Counted from the stretch's first letter, positions 52,436-62,657 are shown. The stretch: 64,000 nt of DNA from an alpha proteobacterium SCGC AAA015-N04 (GCA_000383115.1 KB910588.1:3850-67849); one strand, 5' to 3'. Notes: generated by a model from the letters alone, not told the origin. A program made the numbers and translations.

Positions 52436-54733
52436 TTATTGCTCCATACTCATCATTGAGGGTATGGTTTTTTCACTTAATTTTTTTATATCATTAATAG
52501 ATATAGTAGTAATATCTTTTAAATTCAAGTTACTGGTTGAATTAGTTTTTCCAAGAATAAAGAAGTCAACACTATTTTCTTTTAATATTAATTGTACTTT
52601 TTTAATATCTTTTGTTGCAATAATTACTCTTGCTTGATCCTCTCCAAAACACCAGGATTGAAGTAATGGATCATTACTATCACAATTAATTAGATTACTA
52701 GGTAAATTGATATCTAATCCTAAATTATATTTAAATAACATTTCACAAAGTGTTGTAAGTAATCCACCGTCTGAAATGTCATGAGCAGCTGTTAGAAGTT
52801 TTTGTTCATTCAGTTCCAATAAAATTTCAATAACTTTTTTTTCATCTTCTAAATTTATTGGTGGAGGCGCTCCATCATATTTTTTATTAACAATTTCTTG
52901 ATAGATACTACAACCAACCCAACCTACTTCAAAATTATGAGATTGTCCAAGGGCAATTAACACATTATCTAATTTTGCACTTATCTCTAAAGAATTTTCA
53001 ACCTCTTCTATTGCTCCTACCATGCCAATGACTGGTGTAGGAAGAATACTCTTACCATTAGTTTCATTATAAAGAGAAACATTTCCTGACACAATTGGAG
53101 TACTTAAAAAAGAAGCTGCTTCTGAAATTCCTTTTATAGATCCTACTATTTCTCCCATGACATTTTTCTTATCAGGATTCCCAAAATTTAAGTTGTTTGT
53201 TATAGCTAGTGGTTTTGCCCCTGACGAAGCTATATTTCGTGCTGCCTCACAAACAGCTTGCATACCTCCAATTATTGGGTTTGATTTAACATAACGTGGT
53301 GTGCAATCAGTTGTAATAGCAAGACCTTTTCCGTAAGATTCTTTTTTTTCTGTTCCATGGATTTTTACTATTGAAGCGTCACTATCACCATTTGCAAAAA
53401 TTGTGTCCCCCATTACTGAGCTATCATATTGTTCCCAAATCCATTTCTTACTAGCTATATTTGGATTTTTAAAAATTTCTTTCAATATATCAATTATAGT
53501 AAGACTAGTTTTAAGATCGGATGGTTTAAATACTTTTTTATCAGTTTTTATTTCGTAGGGTTTATTATATTCAGGAGCATCTTCTACAAGTGGTTCAAGA
53601 GGTAAGTTGCATGCTTCAAAACCATCTTTAGTTAAAATTAATCTTCCTGTATTTGTAACTTCACCTATAATAGCAAAATCTAAATCCCATTTATCAAAAA
53701 TCGATTTTGCTGTTTCTTCTGATCCAGGTTTTAAAATCATTAACATTCTTTCTTGACTTTCTGAAAGCATAATTTCGTAGCTGGTCATTTTATCTTCTCT
53801 AGTAGGCACTAAATCTAAATTTAAATTCATACCTAATGATCCCTTAGAAGCCATCTCAACACTAGAGCTTGTTAAACCAGCTGCTCCCATGTCTTGAATT
53901 GATAATACGGCATCTGTATTCATCAATTCTAGACAGGCCTCTAATAGTAATTTCCCTATAAATGGATCTCCAACTTGAACGGTTGGTCTTTTTTCAGTAC
54001 TGTTTTCTGTAAATGCAGCAGAAGCCATTGTAGCTCCATGTATTCCATCTCTTCCTGTTTTTGCACCGACATATATAACTGGGTTGCCAGCGCCTGTTGC
54101 CGCTGAGTAGAATATTCTATCTTTTTTAGCGAGTCCAACTGCCATTGCATTCACAAGGATATTACCATTATAAGATTTATCAAAGTTTGTTTCACCACCA
54201 ACTGTCGGAATTCCAATACAATTACCATATCCACCAATTCCTTTAACTACACCCGATACAAGGTGTTTTGTTAAAGGAAGATCTGCAGTTCCAAATCTCA
54301 ATGCATTCATAATCGCTATAGGTCTAGCACCCATTGTGAAAACATCTCTTAAAATTCCTCCGACACCAGTTGCTGATCCTTGATACGGTTCTATAAATGA
54401 AGGGTGGTTGTGTGACTCTATTTTAAACACAGCAGCTAGATTTTCCCCTATATCAATTACACCAGCATTTTCCCCAGGTCCTTGTATCACATGACTAGCC
54501 TCTGTTGGTAAAATTTTTAGCCATTTTTTTGAGCTTTTATAAGAGCAGTGTTCTGAAAACATGGCAGAAAAAATTCCTAATTCTATCATGTTTGGAATTT
54601 TATCAATTTTTTTACAAATTAAATTATATTCATCTTTTGTTAAACCCATCTCTAAAGCATCTTCAATTTTGCTTTTTTGTTGAGCTAAATACTCATTATT
54701 ATTAATTTTTAAGAGTTGTGATCGTGGTTCCAT
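52436..54733 (-). CDS. purL: Phosphoribosylformylglycinamidine synthase, large subunit
   Basis: A 765-residue small-type PurL that needs separate PurQ and PurS partners, both present upstream. Marks are His-Cys-Ser-Tyr-Lys-Ser-Ser-Lys, [11 protein letters not shown] and Gly-Gly-Ile-Leu-Arg-Asp in the N-half, and Asp-Ile-Ser-Asp-Gly-Gly-Leu in the C-half. It catalyses step four of IMP synthesis, using ATP and PurQ-derived ammonia. It is 6 bases after purQ and 8 bases before bolA. Confidence 0.96.
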   Translation of the reverse strand: MEPRSQLLKINNNEYLAQQKSKIEDALEMGLTKDEYNLICKKIDKIPNMIELGIFSAMFSEHCSYKSSKKWLKILPTEASHVIQGPGENAGVIDIGENLAAVFKIESHNHPSFIEPYQGSATGVGGILRDVFTMGARPIAIMNALRFGTADLPLTKHLVSGVVKGIGGYGNCIGIPTVGGETNFDKSYNGNILVNAMAVGLAKKDRIFYSAATGAGNPVIYVGAKTGRDGIHGATMASAAFTENSTEKRPTVQVGDPFIGKLLLEACLELMNTDAVLSIQDMGAAGLTSSSVEMASKGSLGMNLNLDLVPTREDKMTSYEIMLSESQERMLMILKPGSEETAKSIFDKWDLDFAIIGEVTNTGRLILTKDGFEACNLPLEPLVEDAPEYNKPYEIKTDKKVFKPSDLKTSLTIIDILKEIFKNPNIASKKWIWEQYDSSVMGDTIFANGDSDASIVKIHGTEKKESYGKGLAITTDCTPRYVKSNPIIGGMQAVCEAARNIASSGAKPLAITNNLNFGNPDKKNVMGEIVGSIKGISEAASFLSTPIVSGNVSLYNETNGKSILPTPVIGMVGAIEEVENSLEISAKLDNVLIALGQSHNFEVGWVGCSIYQEIVNKKYDGAPPPINLEDEKKVIEILLELNEQKLLTAAHDISDGGLLTTLCEMLFKYNLGLDINLPSNLINCDSNDPLLQSWCFGEDQARVIIATKDIKKVQLILKENSVDFFILGKTNSTSNLNLKDITTISINDIKKLSEKTIPSMMSMEQ

Positions 54734-54739
54734 TATTAT

Positions 54740-55432
54740 CTAACCAATTATTTGTTCAATACAGTTTGAAAGAAGTTTTAACCCATCTGTTCCACCGTGT
54801 AGATGATTTATGGCTCTTTCTGGGTGTGGCATCATTCCTAAAACTCTTCCATTGTTTGATAGAATGCCAGCTATGTCTTCTATTGACCCGTTAGGATTAT
54901 AATTGTTTTCATAATCCTTTTGTCTAGAATATTTTAAAGCAATTCTCCCTTCTTCTTTTAGTTGTTTTAATAAATCTTTAGGAGCAAAATAATTCCCTTC
55001 ATTATGTGCAACTGGAATCTTTAAACATTCACCTATTTTTAAACCTGAGAGAAAAGGGTTTTTCATACAGCTTTGAACTTCTATTGTTGTTTCTCTGCAA
55101 GTAAAAAGGAGTTTTTTATTTCTTATAAGTGATCCAGGGAGTATTTTAGCTTCAATTAAAATTTGAAAACCATTACATACACCTAATACAGTGCCACCAC
55201 GACTTATATGGTTTTTTATTGAACCTATTACTGGAGATCTGGCAGCCAAAGCGCCACACCTTAGATAATCTCCAAAGGTAAACCCACCTGGGATAACAAT
55301 TAAATCTAAACTAGGAATATTATTTTCTTTATGCCAAATTTTAATTGGAGTTTTTCCTGTAATTTGCCTGATTGCGACAATCATATCTCTATCACAATTA
55401 GAACCTGGAAATATCACAACACCTGAACGCAA
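54740..55432 (-). CDS. purQ: Phosphoribosylformylglycinamidine synthase, glutaminase subunit
   Basis: A 230-residue class I glutaminase. The nucleophile is Cys86 in Gly-Val-Cys-Asn-Gly-Phe-Gln, the oxyanion segment is Pro-Gly-Gly-Phe, and the acid-base pair lies in Met-Pro-His-Pro-Glu-Arg. It feeds ammonia to PurL. Gap to purS is 7 bases. Confidence 0.95.
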   Translation of the reverse strand: MRSGVVIFPGSNCDRDMIVAIRQITGKTPIKIWHKENNIPSLDLIVIPGGFTFGDYLRCGALAARSPVIGSIKNHISRGGTVLGVCNGFQILIEAKILPGSLIRNKKLLFTCRETTIEVQSCMKNPFLSGLKIGECLKIPVAHNEGNYFAPKDLLKQLKEEGRIALKYSRQKDYENNYNPNGSIEDIAGILSNNGRVLGMMPHPERAINHLHGGTDGLKLLSNCIEQIIG

Positions 55433-55439
55433 AATTTTT

Positions 55440-55685
55440 TTAATCCTTTAAAATATTGATTTCATAATTTTCAATAACGGTGTTGACTAATAATTCTTCG
55501 CACATTTTCTTGGCTTGTATAAAAACTTCAGATTCACTATTCTGATCCAAATATAGAATTATTTGTTTGCCAATCTTCACATCACTACAATGTTCAAAAC
55601 CAAGATTATTCAAAGAAGACTTTATAGCTTGACCTTCTGGATCTAAAACACCTTCTTTAAGAGATACATTTACTATAACTTTCAT
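55440..55685 (-). CDS. purS: Phosphoribosylformylglycinamidine synthase, PurS subunit
   Basis: An 81-residue protein. Leu-Lys-Glu-Gly-Val-Leu-Asp-Pro-Glu-Gly-Gln-Ala-Ile is the typical N-terminus, and the beta-alpha-beta fold ends with Ile-Glu-Asn-Tyr-Glu-Ile. It bridges PurL and PurQ to form the ammonia channel. It is between purC and purQ with gaps of 11 and 7 bases. Confidence 0.93.
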   Translation of the reverse strand: MKVIVNVSLKEGVLDPEGQAIKSSLNNLGFEHCSDVKIGKQIILYLDQNSESEVFIQAKKMCEELLVNTVIENYEINILKD

Positions 55686-55696
55686 AAAAACTCTCT

Positions 55697-56464
55697 TTAT
55701 TTTACTATTTTGGGTTTTGCGCTAGAATATTTTTTTTCCTTAGGAAAAATACCTAATCTATTTGCAACTTCTTGATAGGCCTCTTTTAAACCACCTAACT
55801 CTTGTCTGAACAAATCTTTATCCATTTTTTTATTAGTTTTAATATCCCATAGTCTACAATTGTCTGGGCTTATTTCATCAGCTAATAGTAAAATTTTATT
55901 ACCATCTTCAGAATAATATCTTCCAAATTCAATTTTAAAATCTACAAGTTTAAGACCTATTCCAAAAAAAAGACCTCTCAAAAAATCGTTAATTCTAAGT
56001 CCATATTCTTGCATTTCATCTAATTCGTCTCGAGTGCCCCACTGGAAATTAATTATATGACCTTCATTTATAAGTGGATCACCCAATTCATCTTTTTTTA
56101 AATAATGTTCAATTAAGGGTTTTGAAAAAACAGTACCTTCTTTTATGCCAAGTCTTTTTACAATCGAGCCAGCAGCAATGTTTCTAACAACAAATTCTAT
56201 AGGTATGATTTCAACTTTTTTTACAAGTTGTTCTCTCATATTTAATTTTTTTATGTAATGTGTCGGTATACCAATCTCATTTATTTTTTTCATCAAGTAG
56301 TCAGAAATGGAATTATTTAAAACTCCTTTACCATTAATAATTGAGTGTTTTTCAGCATTGTTAGCTGTGGCATCATCTTTAAAATATTGTATAATTGTAT
56401 TTGGGGTAATGCCTTCAAATAGAGTTTTAGCTTTCCCATCATATAAAATTTTCTTTTTAGACAT
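55697..56464 (-). CDS. purC: Phosphoribosylaminoimidazole-succinocarboxamide synthase
   Basis: A 255-residue SAICAR synthetase. Tyr-Asp-Gly-Lys-Ala-Lys begins the ATP-binding part; Val-Val-Arg-Asn-Ile-Ala-Ala-Gly-Ser and Leu-Ala-Asp-Glu-Ile-Ser-Pro-Asp-Asn-Cys-Arg-Leu-Trp are diagnostic. It joins aspartate to CAIR in IMP synthesis. It follows purB after 15 bases. Confidence 0.96.
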   Translation of the reverse strand: MSKKKILYDGKAKTLFEGITPNTIIQYFKDDATANNAEKHSIINGKGVLNNSISDYLMKKINEIGIPTHYIKKLNMREQLVKKVEIIPIEFVVRNIAAGSIVKRLGIKEGTVFSKPLIEHYLKKDELGDPLINEGHIINFQWGTRDELDEMQEYGLRINDFLRGLFFGIGLKLVDFKIEFGRYYSEDGNKILLLADEISPDNCRLWDIKTNKKMDKDLFRQELGGLKEAYQEVANRLGIFPKEKKYSSAKPKIVK

Positions 56465-56479
56465 AGACTGATTATCCTT

Positions 56480-57787
56480 TTAGTCAAAAACTCTGTCAAA
56501 TATACGATTAACATGAATAAAATGTTTATCTAAATTGAACAATTCATCTATTTCTTTTTCACTGAGGTATTTAATCACTTTCTTATCATTTTTTAACAAG
56601 TTTTTATAAACATTTTTTCTTTTATGTTCTGGAATTTCCCAAACTTTCATAGCATTTTCTTGAACCATATCATAGGCACTTTCTCTACTAGCACCTTTTT
56701 GAGTTAGTGCAAGTAGTACTTGTTGTGAGTGTACAAGACCACCAAGTTTTTCTAAATTTGTTAACATCTTATCTGGATAAATAAGCAAATTTTCCATTAC
56801 ATTGTTTAGTCTTTGTAAAGCAAAGTCTAAGGTTATTGTTGAATCGGGAGCAATCATCCTTTCTACGGATGAATGAGAAATATCCCGTTCATGCCACAAT
56901 GTAACATTTTCTAAAGCTGGTATAACTGAGGATCTAATTAATCTTGCGAGGCCAGTAAGATTTTCTGTAAGAACAGGGTTTCTCTTATGTGGCATTGCAC
57001 TTGAGCCTTTTTGACCTTGTGAGAAATATTCTTCTACTTCCCTTACCTCGGTTCTTTGTAGATGTCTAATTTCTGTTGCTAACCGTTCAACACTAGATGC
57101 AATTATTGCAAGGGTTGAAAAAAACATTGCATGCCTGTCTCTGGGAATAATTTGTGTGGAAACATCTTCAGGTATTAAATCCATTTTTTTAGATACGTAA
57201 TTTTCTACAAATGGATCAATATGAGCAAAAGTTCCTACTGCTCCTGATATTGCACATGTACTAATTTCTTTTTTCGCTTTAATTAATCTTTGTTTATTAC
57301 GTTTGAATTCAGCGTAGTAACCAGCGAGTTTTAAGCCAAATGTTATTGGTTCTGCGTGAATACCATGTGACCTACCAATTGTAACGGTATGTTTATGTTC
57401 TAAAGATCGTTTTTTTAGTGTTTCAAGTAATTTATCAATATCATTTAATAAAATATCAGATGCGTTTCGTAATTGTATAGAAAGAGTTGTATCCAGAATA
57501 TCAGAAGATGTCATGCCTTGATGAATAAATCTTGCATCCTCTCCTATATATTCTGCTAAATTTGTTAAAAATGCAATTACGTCATGTTTAGTTGTTTTTT
57601 CAATTTCATCAATTTTCTCTATATCAAACTTTCCCTTTTCCCATATTTTTTTCGCAGATTTTTTCGGTATTACACCTAATTCTGCTTGAGCATCACAAGC
57701 ATGAGCTTCAAGTAGGAACCATATATTAAATTTCTCCTCTTGTGACCAAATTTTTACCATCTCTTTTTTTGAGTATCTCTCAATCAT
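56480..57787 (-). CDS. purB: Adenylosuccinate lyase
   Basis: A 435-residue lyase of the fumarase/aspartase superfamily. The family signature Gly-Ser-Ser-Ala-Met-Pro-His-Lys-Arg-Asn-Pro is at about 263-273 and the general acid His lies in Gly-Arg-Ser-His-Gly. It acts in two steps: fumarate release from SAICAR and from adenylosuccinate. It is the first gene of the seven-gene minus-strand purine-bolA-grxD operon. Confidence 0.95.
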   Translation of the reverse strand: MIERYSKKEMVKIWSQEEKFNIWFLLEAHACDAQAELGVIPKKSAKKIWEKGKFDIEKIDEIEKTTKHDVIAFLTNLAEYIGEDARFIHQGMTSSDILDTTLSIQLRNASDILLNDIDKLLETLKKRSLEHKHTVTIGRSHGIHAEPITFGLKLAGYYAEFKRNKQRLIKAKKEISTCAISGAVGTFAHIDPFVENYVSKKMDLIPEDVSTQIIPRDRHAMFFSTLAIIASSVERLATEIRHLQRTEVREVEEYFSQGQKGSSAMPHKRNPVLTENLTGLARLIRSSVIPALENVTLWHERDISHSSVERMIAPDSTITLDFALQRLNNVMENLLIYPDKMLTNLEKLGGLVHSQQVLLALTQKGASRESAYDMVQENAMKVWEIPEHKRKNVYKNLLKNDKKVIKYLSEKEIDELFNLDKHFIHVNRIFDRVFD

Positions 57788-57916
57788 TTCAAAACCTAAA
57801 TCAAATATTTAAGAAATTTTTATTTTTTAACCTTTTTCTTAAACAGTATAAATAAACTTATATACATAATTTTATATATATGTATATTTTGTTTTTAAAT
57901 TTAATACGAGAATAAA

Positions 57917-58087
57917 ATGATTATTGGTACAGTTTTAAAAAATGCGATAAGAATTTTAGCAACTAATCCAGTAGCAAGAAAAAAAGCAGGAGAGTTGGCT
58001 TTTAAAGGTTACAAAAAAGCTAAACCAGCAATCAAAGAAGCTTCAAAATCTGTGAAGAATATTATTAAAAAAAATTTAAAAAAGTAA
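57917..58087 (+). CDS. Tiny basic protein (56 aa)
   Basis: ATG at 57917 to TAA at 58085-58087, with a weak SD (ACGAG). The peptide is Lys- and Ala-rich with amphipathic character: Val-Leu-Lys-Asn-Ala-Ile-Arg-Ile, then Phe-Lys-Gly-Tyr-Lys-Lys-Ala-Lys. It ends in a run of lysines. It could bind nucleic acid or membrane lipids; no family is recognised. It sits alone between divergent purB and convergent map. Confidence 0.5.
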   Translation: MIIGTVLKNAIRILATNPVARKKAGELAFKGYKKAKPAIKEASKSVKNIIKKNLKK

Positions 58088-58102
58088 TTAAAAAATTAGT
58101 TA

Positions 58103-58891
58103 TTAAATTAGATAGTCTGGTTGTGTGTAACCTCTGGGAGAATTTGTGAAAACTTCGTATCCGTTAGATGTTACCCCTATACTATGTTCAAATTGAGCCG
58201 ATAAACTCTTGTCGCGAGTTACCGCAGTCCATCCATCAGACAGAATTTTGACATCATATTTACCTGAATTAATCATAGGTTCAATAGTAAAAATCATGCC
58301 TTCTTCAAGAATATCTCCAGTATTTGGTTGACCATAGTGTAAGATTGTTGGTGGAGCGTGGAATACTTTTCCAAGACCATGGCCTGTAAAATCTCTTACA
58401 ACTGATAATCCATTTTTTTCAGCATGGGTTTGTATTGCATGACCAATATCACCTGTAGTACTTCCGGGTTTGACTGTTTCAATTCCCAACCAAAGGCATT
58501 CATAAGTTACTTTAGTCAAAAATTTTGCTTTTCTAGATGGCTCTCCTACAAAATACATTCTACTTGTATCACCATACCATCCGTCAAGAATTACAGTAAC
58601 ATCAATGTTCAAAATATCTCCCTCATCAAGAATTTTGTCTCCAGGTATACCATGACAAACAACATGATTGACAGAAATACATGTTGATTTAGGAAAACCT
58701 CTATAATTCAATGGTGCTGGGATAGCATTATTTTTTAAAATATAATCATGACATAAATCATTAAGATACCCAGTAGAAACACCGCTTTTCACATAAAATG
58801 TTATATAATCTAGTACTTGTGCAGCGAGTCTGCCAGCAGCATGCATTTTATAAAATGCATCGTTATTATGTTGTACTATTTTGTTTTTCAT
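58103..58891 (-). CDS. map: Type I methionine aminopeptidase
   Basis: A 262-residue pita-bread metallopeptidase. Metal ligands are visible in Asn-Ile-Asp-Val (Asp), Gly-Asp-Thr-Ser-Arg (Asp), Gly-His-Gly-Leu-Gly (His), Thr-Ile-Glu-Pro (Glu) and Ala-Gln-Phe-Glu-His (Glu). It removes the initiator methionine from new proteins. It stands alone. Confidence 0.95.
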   Translation of the reverse strand: MKNKIVQHNNDAFYKMHAAGRLAAQVLDYITFYVKSGVSTGYLNDLCHDYILKNNAIPAPLNYRGFPKSTCISVNHVVCHGIPGDKILDEGDILNIDVTVILDGWYGDTSRMYFVGEPSRKAKFLTKVTYECLWLGIETVKPGSTTGDIGHAIQTHAEKNGLSVVRDFTGHGLGKVFHAPPTILHYGQPNTGDILEEGMIFTIEPMINSGKYDVKILSDGWTAVTRDKSLSAQFEHSIGVTSNGYEVFTNSPRGYTQPDYLI

Positions 58892-58979
58892 TTTAACTAA
58901 ACATTATTTGTATATGATAATTAATAATATATAATTGTAAATATATACGAACAATATTAATTTTTTTTAGGGCTTTTTT

Positions 58980-59753
58980 ATGGTGGCAACGGCAGGTATA
59001 ATAATTATTGGTGACGAAATTTTATCTGGCAGAACTAAAGACACCAATATTAATTGGATTGCGTGTAAATTAGATCACTTAGGTATAAGATTAAAAGAAG
59101 CAAGAATTATTCCTGATAAGTCAGATACAATAATCAAAACAATTCAAGCTTTTACAGGTCAATATACATATGTTTTTTCTTGTGGTGGAATTGGCCCAAC
59201 TCATGATGACATAACCACAGAGTGTGTTGCCAAAGCTTTCAATCAAAAGCTATATAAAGATGCAGAGGCTATGAGAAGATTAAAACTACATTATGAGGGA
59301 ACAAATGTTGAATTTAATGAAGCTCGTCAAAAAATGGCAATTGTACCAACCAATTCTAAATTAATAGATAATCCTGTTTCAGCTGCGCCAGGTTATAGAA
59401 TTGAAAATCTTTTTGTTTTTGCAGGTGTTCCGAAAATAATGTGGGGTATGTTTGACTCAATTCTCACTGAGTTAACAGGTGGTAAAAAACTTAAATCAAA
59501 AACAGTATCAAGCAACGTTGGAGAGGGTCTAATTGCAAAGGACTTAGAAAAAATAGAAAATGATTTTTTTAACGTAAAAATTGGCTCCTACCCATATTTT
59601 AAACCAGGAAGTTTTGGAACATCAATTGTATTAAAATCAGAAGATGAAATATCTCTTCAAAAGGCAGCTGAAGCAATTTTAGAGATTATAATAAAATTAG
59701 GTGGAAAAGGAAAGATTTTTGATGGTAATGAGATTGATGATAGGTCGTTATAA
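58980..59753 (+). CDS. CinA-like competence/damage-inducible domain protein (MoCF-binding)
   Basis: A 257-residue protein with the MoaB/Mog-type domain of CinA: Ile-Ile-Gly-Asp-Glu-Ile-Leu-Ser-Gly-Arg-Thr-Lys-Asp-Thr-Asn at the start and Cys-Gly-Gly-Ile-Gly-Pro-Thr-His-Asp-Asp later. The C-terminal nicotinamide-mononucleotide deamidase part of full-length CinA is absent. Such N-domain-only proteins are common in alphaproteobacteria; they may act as ADP-ribose pyrophosphatase. It meets the rhomboid gene tail to tail with no gap. Confidence 0.85.
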   Translation: MVATAGIIIIGDEILSGRTKDTNINWIACKLDHLGIRLKEARIIPDKSDTIIKTIQAFTGQYTYVFSCGGIGPTHDDITTECVAKAFNQKLYKDAEAMRRLKLHYEGTNVEFNEARQKMAIVPTNSKLIDNPVSAAPGYRIENLFVFAGVPKIMWGMFDSILTELTGGKKLKSKTVSSNVGEGLIAKDLEKIENDFFNVKIGSYPYFKPGSFGTSIVLKSEDEISLQKAAEAILEIIIKLGGKGKIFDGNEIDDRSL

Positions 59754-60473
59754 TTATTTTGAATTAGGGACAGAGCCATCTATGATTTTATTTTTTTTTG
59801 TAGTTTTATTTTTCATTAAATTAATTAAAAATATTCCTGATATAAATCCACCAATATGAGCTGCATATGCTACACCACCAGAATTTAAGTCAGCTCCATT
59901 AAAACTGATAAATTGAATAATTATCCATCCTCCAAGAACAATAAAAGCTCTTATTTTTATTACTTTTATAAAAATTATAAACCAGAATAATACTTTTATC
60001 TTTGCTCTAGGGAATAAAACTAAATAACCGCCTAGTACACCAGAAATGGCTCCTGAGGCACCAATCATTGGTATTGTTGATGTAGGATCAATTATAGCTT
60101 GTGTTAAAGCAGCAACAATACCTGTGAATAAATAAAATATTATAAATTTTAATTTTCCTAACCTTTCTTCAATATTATCTCCAAAAATGTAAAGATAGGT
60201 CATATTTCCAATTATGTGCATCCAACCACCATGTAAAAACATAGAAGTGAAAATTGATAAAAAAGGGGGTATAATTTTAAGAGGTCCAGATAATTCAGAA
60301 TATCCAAATAAAATAGCTGGGATCATTCCAAAGCTTAAAAAAGTCTGTTCGGTTATATAAGTAGGCTCAAAAATTTGGTTAAGAAAAATAGATGAGCAAA
60401 AAAATATTATTAACCATGAAATAATGGGTTTTTTATTAGTAGGATTTTCATCGGCAAATGGAAAAAAAAACAT
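59754..60473 (-). CDS. Rhomboid family intramembrane serine protease
   Basis: A 239-residue protein with six likely helices. The catalytic Ser lies in Gly-Ala-Ser-Gly-Ala-Ile-Ser-Gly and the catalytic His in Tyr-Ala-Ala-His-Ile-Gly-Gly. An N-terminal Met-His-Ile-Ile-Gly-Asn-Met helix is typical. It cleaves within the membrane. It is downstream of panC with adjacent stop and start. Confidence 0.9.
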   Translation of the reverse strand: MFFFPFADENPTNKKPIISWLIIFFCSSIFLNQIFEPTYITEQTFLSFGMIPAILFGYSELSGPLKIIPPFLSIFTSMFLHGGWMHIIGNMTYLYIFGDNIEERLGKLKFIIFYLFTGIVAALTQAIIDPTSTIPMIGASGAISGVLGGYLVLFPRAKIKVLFWFIIFIKVIKIRAFIVLGGWIIIQFISFNGADLNSGGVAYAAHIGGFISGIFLINLMKNKTTKKNKIIDGSVPNSK

Positions 60474-61316
60474 TTAAAATTCAATATTATCAATTAGTCT
60501 AGTGTTATTTATTGTTACTGAGCCAAGAAAAACTTTATTACCTTCAAAATTATTCTTTGAGATAAGATTAAGTTCGCTGTCCCTTAATTCAAAATAATCA
60601 GGAACTAATTTTTTGGATATTAAAAATGACTTAGCATTATTCAATATATTTTTTAACTCTTCATTATTTTTGTAAGAAACAACGCTTTTTTGAAGACATT
60701 TGAATAAATTAGACGCAATATCTACTTCTTTTTCTGACAAATAATTATTTCTAGAAGATAAGGCAACGCCGTTTTTTGATCTAACTATAGGTGCTTTTAT
60801 GAGGGATATCTTTGGGTGTAATGATTTAGCCATTTTTTTGATCAAAATTTGTTGTTGATAATCTTTTGCACCAAAAATAGCTATATCAGGTTTGATTAAT
60901 TCAAATAATTTATTAACTACAGTCAGTACTCCATTAAAATGACCTGGTCTAATTTTTCCACAAAGTTCAGATCCAAGACTCCCAGAATCTATGGTTCTAA
61001 TTTTTTCAAATTTTGAAAATATTTCTTCACCACTCCTAGGAATAAATAGAATATCACAATATTCTTTTTTTAATTTTTCTACATCTAATTTTTCAGTTCT
61101 AGGATATTTTTTATAGTCTTCATTTTCACCGAATTGAAGAGGATTAACAAATATTGTTGCGATTACTTTTGATGCTTTTAATTTAGCTAACCTTACTAAC
61201 GACAAATGTCCATCATGTAAATTACCCATAGTAGGAATTAATGCTAATTTACCTGTTTGTTTAGAAAATCCTTCTAGGGTTTTATATAGTTCTTCTCTTG
61301 TACGAGTAATAACCAT
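60474..61316 (-). CDS. panC: Pantothenate synthetase
   Basis: A 280-residue nucleotidyl-transferase-superfamily ligase. Pro-Thr-Met-Gly-Asn-Leu-His-Asp-Gly-His is the HIGH-type start, with Phe-Gly-Ala-Lys-Asp-Tyr-Gln-Gln and Ser-Ser-Arg-Asn (about 202-205) for ATP and beta-alanine. It joins pantoate and beta-alanine to form vitamin B5, the precursor of CoA. panB is not in the window. Confidence 0.95.
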   Translation of the reverse strand: MVITRTREELYKTLEGFSKQTGKLALIPTMGNLHDGHLSLVRLAKLKASKVIATIFVNPLQFGENEDYKKYPRTEKLDVEKLKKEYCDILFIPRSGEEIFSKFEKIRTIDSGSLGSELCGKIRPGHFNGVLTVVNKLFELIKPDIAIFGAKDYQQQILIKKMAKSLHPKISLIKAPIVRSKNGVALSSRNNYLSEKEVDIASNLFKCLQKSVVSYKNNEELKNILNNAKSFLISKKLVPDYFELRDSELNLISKNNFEGNKVFLGSVTINNTRLIDNIEF

Positions 61317-61363
61317 TTATGTATTGACCTATTTGATTTGTTTAGTAACGAAAACAAATTATA

Positions 61364-61450
61364 TGGTACGAGCGGGGGGACTTGAACCCCCACGTCCTTA
61401 TCGGACTCTGGATTTTAAGTCCAGTGCGTCTACCATTCCGCCACGCTCGC
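61364..61450 (-). tRNA. tRNA-Leu, anticodon TAA
   Basis: On the minus strand the 87-base class II tRNA has acceptor GCGAGCG/CGCTCGT, a long variable arm (GTCCGATAAGGAC), and anticodon TAA at 61417-61415 in loop CTTAAAA. The T arm is GGGGG-TTCAAGT-CCCCC and the CCA is encoded. It reads UUA, a major leucine codon in AT-rich genomes. It lies just upstream of panC on the same strand. Confidence 0.96.
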
Positions 61451-61544
61451 AAAACCATATGTTTGTTGTGTAGCTTAGCTTTTTGGCTAAGGCAAGTTTT
61501 TTATAGCTTTAAATATTAATTTTTATATAGTTTGAGTTATTAAT

Positions 61545-62657
61545 TTGGAGAATGAAATGGTTGAAAATAAATTAGGTAGCAAGATTGAGGGCGAAGAGTA
61601 TTTGGTTCTTCATGAATTTGCTAAAAAGGCTAAATCAAAACTTTCTAAGGAAACTTGGGATTATCTAATTGGAGCTGCTGAAACTGAGACAACTTTTAAA
61701 AGAAACAGGTTTGCTCTTGACAGTATAGCATTTAGACCAAGGGTATTAAGAGATGTTGAAAATGTTGATATTCGGACTAATTTAATTGGTCATACCTTAA
61801 GAATGCCTGTAATTCTTGCACCTATTGGTTCAATGCAAGATTTTGTTGAAGGGGCAGGAATTGCTCCAACAATTGCAGCATCTGAATTTGGAATTTTGCA
61901 CATGATTAGCTCTACTTGTATGCCAGGATTAGAAAAAGTTGCAAAAAGTGTTAATTATCCAAAATTATTTCAATTATATGTTAGAGGTGACCAAAATTGG
62001 GTTGATGATCAGATCAAAAGTGCAATTGACCATAATTATTTAGCTATATGTTTAACTGTTGATTTAGACGCATATGGAAGAAGAGAGAGGGATCTCGCAA
62101 AAAGATATAGGACAACATCTAGACAAAACGCAAGTGGTTTTGAACATCAGATGCGATTTTCATGGAAAGATATCGATAGGATTAAATCTTATTGTGATTT
62201 GCCATTAATAATAAAGGGTATAGCAACTAAAGAGGATGCTTTATTGGCAATTAAACATGGTATTGAAATAATTTATGTTTCCAACCATGGAGGAAGACAA
62301 TTGGATTTTGGAGTTGGTGGTTTAAATGTTTTGCCGGAAATTGTTGAGGCAGTTGAGAAAAAAGCACAAATTATTTTTGATGGAGGTATTATGCGAGGGA
62401 CAGATGTATTAAAAGCAATAGCATTAGGAGCAGATTGTGTTGGCATTGGAAGACTTCAAGGATTTGCTGCAGCTGCTGGAGGATCAAAAGGTATTTTTAG
62501 AATGCTTGAATTATTAGAAACAGAAATACTAACGGGATTAAGGCTCTTAGGATTAGATTCTATATCAGGACTTAATCAGACATATTTAAGCAAAGATTAT
62601 GCGTTTGATTCAAAAAATGTACTAAGTGCTTTTCCTTTAATTGATGAGGGATATTAA
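61545..62657 (+). CDS. FMN-dependent alpha-hydroxy-acid dehydrogenase/oxidase
   Basis: A 370-residue flavin TIM barrel of the LldD/glycolate-oxidase group. The catalytic segment Ser-Asn-His-Gly-Gly-Arg-Gln-Leu-Asp has the base His and binding Arg. Phosphate-binding parts are Phe-Asp-Gly-Gly-Ile-Met-Arg-Gly and Val-Gly-Ile-Gly-Arg. It oxidises L-lactate or another 2-hydroxyacid. It is monocistronic and overlaps the HD gene by 4 bases tail to tail. Start at Met1 (61545) or Met5 are both possible. Confidence 0.88.
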   Translation: MENEMVENKLGSKIEGEEYLVLHEFAKKAKSKLSKETWDYLIGAAETETTFKRNRFALDSIAFRPRVLRDVENVDIRTNLIGHTLRMPVILAPIGSMQDFVEGAGIAPTIAASEFGILHMISSTCMPGLEKVAKSVNYPKLFQLYVRGDQNWVDDQIKSAIDHNYLAICLTVDLDAYGRRERDLAKRYRTTSRQNASGFEHQMRFSWKDIDRIKSYCDLPLIIKGIATKEDALLAIKHGIEIIYVSNHGGRQLDFGVGGLNVLPEIVEAVEKKAQIIFDGGIMRGTDVLKAIALGADCVGIGRLQGFAAAAGGSKGIFRMLELLETEILTGLRLLGLDSISGLNQTYLSKDYAFDSKNVLSAFPLIDEGY

